From Dugong dugon (lineage: Eukaryota > Chordata > Mammalia > Sirenia > Dugongidae): 64,000 bases of DNA. Shown piece after piece: positions 54,886 to 64,000 of the stretch. The stretch's first letter is position 1. Each line of letters starts with the position of its first letter. Below the pieces are notes generated by a model. That model worked only from the letters and a program-made list of their open reading frames with translations, ran no database searches and had not been told where the DNA came from. A program made the position numbers and the translations under genes. The stretch lies in the NCBI GenBank assembly GCA_030035585.1, contig CM057481.1, positions 61,761,128-61,825,127 on the forward strand. Reading direction: 5' to 3'.

Positions 54886-55755
54886 ATTATGAACCATATT
54901 TGAAATGTTAAAGACATGAATTATGTGACCATCCATAAATATTTCTTAATGTTTTAAAAGGGATCCTATAAGAAACTTCAAAATAAATGAATGGAATCTA
55001 ATAATTTAAAACTCAAGTGCTGTTATTTCTATAAAATCTTGGATTATAAGTTCATTGGAAGAAAAATCACATTTTCATTTCTTATATTTTATTTATATTA
55101 TAAAGAACACTATTAATTCAAATATCTATCCATTAAATGCAAAAATGTTAATGCAATATTAAAAAAGGAAATTTAAATGAAAGCAAATGCATATCATATT
55201 AAGGTTTCCACGGTAACTCTCACTATGCTTTTTAGCTTCTGAATTGTAATATGGTCATTCATTACAGGCTCACATAAAATATAATTTTGTAAATATTTAA
55301 AGATGTATAGGTTAATTCATGTCAATTCAAGACTTATGCAATGTAATATAATACATCAGGCCAAGAATTCTCTAAATACTAACCCATATTCTTAACTTAA
55401 GACCTAGTTACATAAAACAGATGCAAATTCCCTGAATTTTGAATGATAGCAGAACTCACATGAACCATACAATTTTTGAAGCTCCCATCATAGCTGAAGT
55501 TTGAACTTTATGTTACTGAAATACTAATTTAGGCATGGTAAAGTGCCTCTCTCTCAGGTTAACAAGATTGAGAAATTACAAATTTTGCCACATCAGTCAA
55601 AATGTGAATTCATTAGTTCATGCAATTTAAAAGTCTAGGAATTGAGTTGAATTATGCAAGCAATCAAATGATACTGCCAAAATCCTACCTTTCTCACTGG
55701 CTCTGCTTATTTCTACAACTTTCAGTAGTATATCTTAAGGTACTGAAAATTTAAA
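54886..55755. other. No gene identified
   Basis: Very AT-rich, unique-looking DNA with no open frame of note. Confidence 0.55.
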
Positions 55756-55759
55756 AAGT

Positions 55760-56215
55760 AAACATCCATTAACCCAGCAATGTCTCTTTAACCAAACTAA
55801 ATAACTGGATTATTACAAAGCTATATGTATAAGAATTTAGGAAAAAAATATAAACAATCTAAATGTCCATTAACAAGGGTGGGTTAAATAGACTACAGTG
55901 TACATCATTAAAAATGATGAGATAGCTAAATATTTATTGATGTGTGGAAAGATGTCCACAATGCATTGTTAAGTAAACAAAGAAAATATAAAACAGTATG
56001 TTCAGTAAGGAAAAACAAAACAAAACAATGGCCAAAATATTATCTCAACAACAATGTACAGAGAATAGTTGGTGTATAACAATTCTAGAATAGTCTAGAA
56101 TGATATAGTCGAAAATGTTAATGGTAGCAATCACTGGATGGAGAATTATGGCTGACTTATTTTTCTGAATCTTTTCAAATGAATATATTCAAATGAATAT
56201 AATTAGAAAGTTAAA
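55760..56215 (+). mobile_element. Old L1 3' end
   Basis: 'ctaaatgtccattaacaagg', 'ggttaaatagactacagtg' and 'ggaaagatgtccacaatgc' follow the L1M 3' UTR order. Confidence 0.6.
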
Positions 56216-56904
56216 AGTATACGTGAGAGAGTACTGCCTGCTGTTGTGGGTGCGAAGATATTGATACTCTATTGAGAATAGGAGTGTAGCAGTATAAACT
56301 TTCTTGAGAAATGTTCGATAACATGAAAAAGTTACAGCAAACCTACTTCTGTAATTCTATTAAAAAAAATAACAGTGGGAATTGGAATGGCAAAATACTT
56401 TTGCTATCCTGTCAGATCAGGATGCTTTTGGCTGCAGGTAATAGAAAACCCTGACTTAAATTATAAATTTTCAGGATAACCACAGCACTTGAATATAGCC
56501 ATTTATTCCTAATTCTTCCTGAAACTTTACTAGAATGACAGAAAAAGGGGAAAAAGCATAAACTCAGAAAGACAAAGGGAGAGCAGAATATAGCAATAAA
56601 ACTTTTGAAGCCAGAAAGCCGACAGGGGTAGGTCTGTAAACCTAGTAGAACAGATGGTGTGGAAACCTAATCAGGCAGCCCACAAACAAGCCAATTTGTT
56701 CATCAGAACTCAAACTGCTCAAGAACTGGACACATTTGGATTCTACCTTGAGACTGGAACATGGAAATCCCGCCCAAGTTTCCAGCCTGCCAAGATGCCC
56801 TTCAGATTTCACACTAACCAGCCCCACAATCGCATAAGCCAATTCCTTAAAATCAATCAATCTCTCTCTTAGATACATAAATAATTATAGAATTTATTTA
56901 TATA
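56216..56904. other. No gene identified
   Basis: Paired sense and antisense frames at 56,642-56,878 (72-78 codons) cover the same bases. I see no domain. Confidence 0.5.
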
Positions 56905-56985
56905 AAGACTTGTATATATATATGTATGTATATATATAAATATATATAAAGAGAGATAGAGATTGATTTGCTTTAATATATATAT
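56905..56985. repeat. (TA)n-rich tract
   Basis: Interrupted tatata/tatgta repeats directly before a SINE. Confidence 0.9.
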
Positions 56986-56987
56986 AT

Positions 56988-57140
56988 GGAGCCCTCGTGG
57001 TGCAGCGGTTAAGAGCTATGACTGCTAACCAAAAGGTCGGCAGTTTGAATCCATCAGCCACTCCCTGGAAACCCTATGGGGCAGTTCTACTCTGTCCTAT
57101 AGCGTCGCTAAGAGTTGGAATCGACTCAACAGCATACACA
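56988..57140 (+). repeat. Afrotherian SINE, well preserved
   Basis: 'ggagccctcgtggtgcagcgg', 'aggtcggcagtttgaatcc' and 'ggaatcgactcaacagc'. Confidence 0.92.
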
Positions 57141-57251
57141 CCCTATTGATTCTGTTTCTCTGGAGAATTCGGACAAATACAGATTTTGGAAAGTAGGAGT
57201 GCAGGTAGGGATGAAAATGAAGAGATTGGACGAAAGTCTGTATAAGAAATG

Positions 57252-58515
57252 ATTTGTTGTGGTTAGTTGCCATCGAGTTGGCTCTGACTCACGGTGACGC
57301 CATGCACAATGGAACCAAATGTTGTCTGGTCCTGTGCAATCTTTACAATCATTAGTATGATAAGAGTTCATTGTTGCAGCTATTGTGTATTTTGAGTGCC
57401 TTCCAACCTAGGGGGCTTATGTTCCAGCACTGTATCAGACAATATGCTGTTGTGATCCATAGGGTTTTCATTGGCTAATTTTTGGAAGCAGATTGTCAGG
57501 CCTCTCTTCCTAATCTGTCTTTTAAAAAATAATTTATTTTTATTGTTGTTGTTGAGACTATACACGGCAAAACATACACCAATTTAACAATTTCTACATC
57601 TGCTCACTGCCCCCTAAGTTTCCTATCTAATCTTTCAAGTTATTGCTGTCAATTTGACCCCATAAAGACAGAACTTAAAAGAGCACAATGCTTAAGGCAG
57701 ACTTTCTTCACTAGTTAAGCTAAACTATTGTTTGGTTTGAAGAAGACCTCAGGAGATACTTTTGGTTTAAGTTTAAAGGTTATCTCAGGGCAATAGTTTC
57801 AGAGGTTCATCCAGCCTCCATGGCTCCAGAAAGTCTGGAGTCCATGAAAATTGGAAATTCTGTTCTGTATTGTCCCCCTTTCCATGAGGATTCTGCTATA
57901 AAATCTTTGATCAAAACGTTCACTAATGGTAGCCAGGCACCATCCAGTTCTGGTCTCATGGGAAGGAGACAGTTGTTCATGGAAGCAATTAGTCTCACTT
58001 TCCATTTCCTCCTCTTACTCCTTCTTCGTCTGTTGTTCCAGGCAGACAGAGACAAATTGTTGTACCTTGGATGGCTGCTTGAAAGCTTTTAAGGTCTTCA
58101 GGAATAGTCTTCAGGCACTATGCAATGAACTAGGAGGTAGAACATCTCAATTACCTGGGATATCCCATGAAATAATGACCCTAAAACTCCAAATCAAGGA
58201 AACAAACCCATGAGGTAGTTGTACATAAGGAGCCTCAGAAGCTACTCCTTTTTTGGTCATTGCTATAAAAAAAAAATCCACCACACACTTTTGCCAATTC
58301 AACTTTTTACAGGTGTGCAACTTATTGACAGCAATTACATTAATTGTCTGTGCAACCCTACCCTTTTCCTAGTTTTGTCTTAGTCTGGAAGCTCTTCTGA
58401 AGCCCATCCATCATGGGTGACCCTACTGGTATTTGAAATACTGGTGGCATAACTTCCAGCATCATAGCAACATGCAAGCCAGCATAGTACAACAAACTGA
58501 TAGATGGGTGGTGGA
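57252..58515 (-). repeat. RTE-related long SINE split by an L1 3' UTR
   Basis: Left part 'ggttagttgccatcgagttgg' to 'cttcctaatctgtctt'. The right part resumes 'tagtctggaagctcttctg' and includes 'agcatcatagcaacatgc'. It is related to 38,345-39,130. Confidence 0.75.
57522..58367 (-). mobile_element. L1 3' UTR fragment
   Basis: Shares 'cagcctccatggctccagaa' and 'ttgctttaagc'-type order with 22,580-23,420. It begins with an A/T-rich tail ('aataatttatttttattg'). Flanking words tcctaatctgtctt and tcctagttttgtctt are similar. Confidence 0.78.
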
Positions 58516-58826
58516 AGAAATGATTAGACTCCTAGATTCTCCTAAGAAGCCATTTAAGAAACTTGTGGATTTTAAAGGCTGGTTTCCTTCTCATACCAAG
58601 TTATTTAAAAATGTTGAGATTGAGTTTAGTATACTCTATTCATATGTATTTGTGTGTGTACATATTATGATCACTATAATATGTGAGTTATGAGGCATAA
58701 AAATCAACCTTAAGGAACTGATTTGATTATTCCTAAATCTTATTCTGCTGCCCTTTTGCTTTCCTTTCTGATTTTGCATATTTTGTTCAGTTTTGTTTTT
58801 AACCTTATTTTTAAAAAAAAAAAAAA

Positions 58827-59237
58827 ATGTCCTGAGTGTCCATCAACTGATGGATCAATAAAACAGAACAAACCCATGTATATCCATACAATAGAATACT
58901 ATATGCCATAAAAAGGAATAAACTACTGATACATGCTATGACATAGACGAACCTTGAAAACATTATGCTAAGTGAAAGAAGTCTGTCACAAAAGACCATA
59001 TACTGTATGATTCCATTTGTATGAAATATCCACAATAGGCAAATCCATGAGATAGAAAGTGGTTGCCAGGGCTGGGTTGGGAGTGACTGCTAATAAGTAC
59101 AGGGTTTCTTTTGGGGTGATGAGAATGTTTTAAAATTAGATAGTTGCAAAACTTTAAATATACTAAAAACCACTGAATTGTATACTTTCAATTGGTGAAT
59201 TTTATGTGAATTATATCTCAATAAAGCTGTCAAAAAT
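58827..59237 (+). mobile_element. Old L1 3' end
   Basis: 'tgtccatcaactgatggatc', 'ccatacaatagaatactata' and the end 'atctcaataaagctgtc' are classic L1 3' UTR text. Confidence 0.8.
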
Positions 59238-59802
59238 AGTATTCTGTTGAATATATTCTGCAATATCAAAATTCTTTCTAAGATTTATCTGATGTTTATG
59301 CATCTTGCAGTAGTACATTCATTTTTAATTCTGTAGAGTGCTTCATTGTATGAATATACTACCATTTATTTATCCATTCTATTGTGAATGGATATTTTAG
59401 TTGATTCTGGTTTTTGCTGTTACAAATGATGCTAACATATTTATACATCTTTCCTGATGCATATGAGCAAGAATTCTCAAAGATGCATACTAGGTTAAAG
59501 GTTATATGTATGTTTCACTCTGTAAAATAATGCCAAGTTTGTTTTCCAACTGCTTGGACCATTATGTTCTACATTTCCACCAGCACTGAATTTGCTGTGC
59601 ATCTTATTCTGTACTTGGCTATCTTTAGCCTTTTTTTGTCATCCAAGTGTGTATGAAATGGCATCTTATTGAGATGTTAATTTGTATTTCCAATTACCAA
59701 TGAGAGTGAACCTCATTTCACGTTCCTCATATTTCTTCTGTGAAATGCCTTCAGATATCTTTTGCCCACTTTTCTATTAACTTTTCCCTATTGATTCGTG
59801 TG

Positions 59803-59826
59803 TATATGCACACACACACACATATA
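59803..59826. repeat. (CA)n/(TA)n tract
   Basis: 'cacacacacacacata' just before the first MITE. Confidence 0.85.
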
Positions 59827-60015
59827 CAGTGAAACCCGTGAGAGCTGGAACTTGACAGGACTGCCTTGTTTTTCCAGGTCTTGCAAGTATTCTGCCTTTG
59901 ACGGAGTGCAGTCTTACCACTTTTCTATTGTTCTCTATTAGTGGAAAATATTTGCATTTTCCTTCTCTGACAGGTTTCCACCTTACACAGGTTCGGGCTT
60001 TCACAGGTTTTACTA
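59827..60015. mobile_element. 189-bp MITE with TA flanks
   Basis: The end 'cagtgaaacccgtgagagc' (59,827-59,845) faces 'gctttcacaggttttacta' (59,997-60,015). 17 of 21 positions, counting the TA flanks, are complementary, and the four mismatches are transitions. CAGT termini with TA duplication fit a Tigger/pogo-type element. Confidence 0.75.
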
Positions 60016-60023
60016 TATGTATA

Positions 60024-60345
60024 TACACTCCTCACTTATTGACATGGTTAGGTTCCAAAGACCAGGTCGTTATGCAAAAATTGGTGTTGTGCAAAAATGG
60101 AGGATGACTACATCATTACATAACTGCCAAATTACATCATTATATAACTGCCAAACCACTGAGACTCATGACCCAGTCAAGCTGACACATAACTTAACCA
60201 TCACACCCAGTGTTACTCTCACCTTGCACCTTTGTGTTCATTACTGCCAGACATATGTCATTAATGCACAAAATAGTCAGATTTTTTACTATTGTTGTAA
60301 ATGCAAAATGTCAGATAATGAGATAGTCGATAAGTGAGGAGTAGG
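60024..60345. mobile_element. Second MITE, holding an LTR fragment
   Basis: 'actcctcacttattgac' (60,027-60,043) faces 'gtcgataagtgaggagt' (60,326-60,342), complementary at 16 of 17 positions. It lies about 10 bp after the first MITE. Confidence 0.7.
60097..60205 (-). mobile_element. ERV-L LTR fragment inside the MITE
   Basis: 'atggaggatgactacatc' to 'acttaaccatcaca' equals the U3 end of the LTRs at 17,700-17,799 and 46,030-47,086. Only the terminal ~108 bp are present. Confidence 0.75.
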
Positions 60346-60885
60346 TGTATTTTGTTTGGATACCAATCTTTTGTTGTTCATATGAGTTGCAAATATACTT
60401 TTTCAATTTGCAGTTTATTTCTTCACTTTGTTCATAGTATCTTTTGATGAATAAAAATTCTAAGCTTTATTGTAGTCAAATTTATTCGTTTGTATTATGA
60501 TTTATTGCTTTTTGTGTGTGGTTCAAGTACTTCCCTATCCCAAGATTACAAGTATGTTCTATATAATTTTCTGTAGTTTTTAATGTTTTGCTTTTACGTT
60601 CATGTCTTTAGTCATTTGGGATGGATTATTATTTTTTAAAAACATGGTTTTATGTAAAGATTCAGTTTCACTTTTTCCATATGTATAGTCTATCTTTGCT
60701 GTAATGATCTGAATAGCCTACTGTTTCCACAATAATTGGCTACTTCTGATATTTATTAAGTTCCATACATGTGTGGGTTTGTTCTGGAGCTCTATGCTTT
60801 GTTCTATTTGTATATCCTTGTACCAATATCATACTGTCTTAATTACTTTAGTTATTCTGTATATCTAGTAGGATAAGTCCTCCTC

Positions 60886-61322
60886 CTTCAGTCTCCTTTA
60901 ACATTATATAGCAGCCAGAAGGGCATTCTCTTTGTGAAATCTCCCTTAGAGAGAGAATCTGCCACAATGGATGGAGAAGACCAGCTCCAGACAAAGCACC
61001 TTCTGGATCTGCTGCAGCATTTGAGCTGAGGTTATGTTCTTCCCAGGCAACTAACCAATGCCCAAGCAAGGCAGGGGTACTAAGGCCTGGCCATTTCTCC
61101 CCATACGGGACTCCCTTGCATGGAAGCTCCCTGTTAGGCTGGACAACACTTTCTCACAGCTGCACTGCCAGGCTGAGGTTCTTCTTTCCCCAGGAGTCAG
61201 ACCTGCATCACAGTCTGAAGGTGTTCTCTGCCTAATCCTGCTCCCTCTTCTTCTTTCCTATCTTGTGTTTCTAACCAAGTTTTGGCATTTGCTTGCTGGA
61301 GGACCTGAACTGACACAAGGGG
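60886..61322. other. Unassigned block inside L1
   Basis: GC-richer DNA (~440 bp) between L1 text '..agtcctcctccttc' and 'ttggctattcttggttcc', which belong side by side in L1 ORF2. A frame of 99 codons (61,058-61,357) has a leucine-rich C-terminus but crosses the edge. If read in reverse, it starts 'tgtgtcagttcaggtcc', so an LTR is possible. Confidence 0.45.
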
Positions 61323-64000
61323 CTTGGCTATTCTTGGTTCCTTGTTCTACTATATAAGTTAAAGAATCAGATAGTGAAATTCTAAAACAAAGGGAAACAA
61401 CAAAGTTTGTTGGAGTTTTGACAGGAATTGCATGGGATTGGTTGCTCATTTGCAGAACTGACAGCTTTATAATACAGAGTCTCTCAATCTATGAAAATGC
61501 TCTCTCTCAATTTGTTAGGTTTCTTTAAAGCTTTTTTCAATATAGTTTTGTAATTTTCTCCAAAAAAAAGTCTTACTTTTTTGTTATTTCTAGGAACCTT
61601 ATTTTTTAGTTGTGATTGAAACTTGTATATTTTTAAAATGCCACATTTTCTAATCGCTGATATGTAGACATTTTTAAAATGTTGATCTTTTAACTAGGAA
61701 ATGTGCTAAAATCTGAATTCTGACGTTTATAGATGATTTTGGATTTCCATATACACAATCATCTACTCTTCGACAAATTTGTTTCTTCCATTCCAATTCT
61801 TATGCCTTTTATTCATTTTCCTTGCTCTGTTGTGCTGACATTTTCAGTGGAGCTTTGAACACAAGTGAACAGCAGACATCTTTGTCTTATTCTTGATTTT
61901 AAAAGGAATGTTTCTTTCACTATTGAGTAATGTTCACTGCTGACTTTTTGTAGATACACTTTATCAGTTCAAATAAATTATCTTCAGTTGCATGATAAGA
62001 GTTATCATAAAAATATGTTGAATTTTATTAAAAGCTTTTCTGCAAGTACTGATATAATCATATTATTTACTACTTTAATCTGTTTGTGTGCAAGTTACAT
62101 TGATTTATGTCATGAAGATAATGAATTCTATGAAATAGTTTTCCTGCACTGGTTGATATTATCTCAAGATAGCTTTTTTCCTTTTACTCTTGTTTATGTG
62201 TCAAATTACACCGATTGACTTTCTAATGTTAAACAAACTTTGTGTTCCTGGGATGAATCTAACTTGGCCATAGTGTGGTATTCTATTTGTTTTGTTGAAT
62301 TCAGCTTGCAAATATTTTGTTTAGGATTTTTTCCATCTGTGCTCATGAGTAAAATTGGTTTTTAATTTTCCTGTCTCATACCATGTGTATCCAGTTTTGG
62401 TATCAAAGTTTTGGTAGCCTAATAGATTGGAATCTGACCCTCTCTTTCTGTTCTCTAGTTCATGTAAAATTGGTACTATTCTTCCATAAATGTGTTGGTA
62501 GAACTCACTGGTGAAGTAGTCACAACCTGAAGTTTTTCTAGGTCATATGTTTTGGATTCAATTTCTTTGTTATAGGCTATTCAGGCTTTTAAAATACCTA
62601 CTTGTGCTAGTTTTAATACACTGTATTTCTCCATGAATTTGTCCATTGCACATTTTTCAAAAATTTTGAGCCATAAAGTTATTCCTAATCCCATGATACC
62701 TTTTCAATATCAGTAGAATCTGTATGGTGTCCCTTTTCAATTCTAATATTAGTTTTGCCTTTTTTTTTTTTTTTTCTTTTGTCTTGATTGATCTAGCCAG
62801 GGGTTATCAATTTTATTAGCCATTTCAAAGAACCAACAATTGGTTTTGTTGTTCATCTTTTAAATTTAGTTTCTATTGCATTAATTTCTGCTTTTATTAC
62901 TACATTTCTTCTCTTTGGGGGGGTTTAATTTACTGATCATGTCCTTCTTGGATGTTTATTTAACACATTAGTCTTTCTTATCTGTTTAAAACTATAAATT
63001 TCCCTATAGTATCATTTTAACTATAATCCCTCAAATTTTATGATTTTCATTAGTGAGCTCAAAATATTTTGCAATCTCCATTGTGATATCTTCTTTAATC
63101 CATGTCTTAGTTTATTCCTTAGTTTTGAAATATATGAGGATTTTCTAATTATCTGTTATTAATTTCTAGCTTGTTTTGTCATTGGAGTACTCTGTGATTT
63201 CAGTCTTTTGAATTTTGTTGACATGGTTTTATGGTCCAGTCTATGGTCATTTTAAAAAAATGTCCCCAGTATCTTTGAAAATAATGTATTCTGCACTTCA
63301 TAGGTGGTGTAGTGTTTGTTAACCATGTTGTTCAATCTTTAGTATCCTTACTGATTTGTTCGTTCACTTCTACAAACTACAGAGGTGTTAAAATCTCCAA
63401 CCCAGATTCTAAATTTCTCTATTCCCCTTATAGATCTGTAAATGCTTTATTATTCTGGTGAATTAAAAGTTTTATCAATTTTATCTTTACACTAGTAATA
63501 TTTCTTAAGATCTCGTTTGCCTGATATTACTGTAGGTATACAAGTATCCTTTTGATTTGTTTCATTCAGTATTTTTTCCATCCCTTTAATAATGCTAATT
63601 TTTCTGTAGTCTTATGTTTAGATGTTTCTTTAAAAGTAGTTATTAAGTATTTTAAAATCCAGTATTAAATTGTCCTTTTAACTGAAGTACTTAGTCCATT
63701 TACATATAATTACTAATATATGGGTTTTAGATATACTATCTTATGTTCTTCAATTTGTCCTGCCTGCCCATATTATATTCCTTTTCTCTTTTTAAAATTA
63801 TTTAAAAAGATCATTCCATTATTTTTCTTCTATTTGGTTTAAAGTTTACCCTCTTTTTCTACTCTTGAGTGGTTAATATGGTTTCCCTTCTCCCAGACAA
63901 TGCAAGGCCTTTGAACACTAATTTCATTTACTCCCCCTTCTTAACTTATTCTTTTAATGTATTTTAATTGTGCCGAGTGTGTGCATGTGTGTGTATTATA

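Larger units (their letters stand above)
59250..64000 (-). mobile_element. Long old L1, runs off the window
   Basis: The reverse 3' region begins at 59,250 ('gtagtacattcatttttaat'). ORF2 text then continues toward the window end ('caattggttttgttgttc' at 62,838, 'gtttctattgcattaatttc'). It is interrupted by two MITEs (59,827-60,345) and an unassigned block (60,886-61,322). No intact frame. Confidence 0.7.

Overview
This window looks like intergenic or intronic mammalian DNA made mostly of transposable elements. I see no functional host protein-coding gene, no structural RNA gene and no CRISPR array. About two dozen tRNA-derived SINEs (recurrent core 'gccctggtgg..cagtggttaag' and 'gtcgattccgactcatag') and an RTE-type LINE with a matching 3' tail have the style of Afrotherian genomes. 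An elephant or another paenungulate is the most likely source. That assignment rests on remembered repeat families, not on a search. Every coding segment found is a decayed retroelement ORF with frameshifts or stops.

Layout. 1-5.7 kb: end of a ~1 kb LTR-type repeat, an RTE fragment, L1 fragments and a palindromic MITE that carries an L1 3' end. 5.7-8.8 kb: old MIR, L2 and other ancient repeats, plus one unexplained open frame near 6.6-6.9 kb. 8.8-15.4 kb: nested LTR elements, including a MaLR solo LTR with an exact 5-bp duplication and a minus-strand MaLR provirus interrupted by another LTR and a SINE. 17.3-21.7 kb: a minus-strand class III (ERV-L-like) provirus that keeps its LTRs, primer-binding site, polypurine tract and a pro-pol-dUTPase remnant, but has lost gag. 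21.7-34.4 kb: L1 blocks interrupted by SINEs, an LTR fragment and RTE copies, one of which has a twin-priming inversion. 34.4-45.4 kb: LTR repeat, SINE clusters, one L1 3' half and a fairly repeat-poor stretch (40.2-42.4 kb). 45.5-53.9 kb: two further ERV-L copies back to back, one cut by the LTR of the other. 54-64 kb: AT-rich unique DNA, old L1, a SINE split by an L1, two neighbouring MITEs and a long old L1 that runs off the end.

The retroelements interact. The SINE tails match the RTE 3' end, as expected if the RTE machinery mobilised the SINEs. The ERV-L copies encode an integrase-dUTPase order that marks the lineage. Nested insertions give a readable relative chronology. I found no undescribed defence or metabolic system. 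The most informative observations concern insertion history: triple use of one target site, twin priming, exact gag loss beside a PBS, a small unidentified insert with a 14-bp duplication, and paired MITEs.
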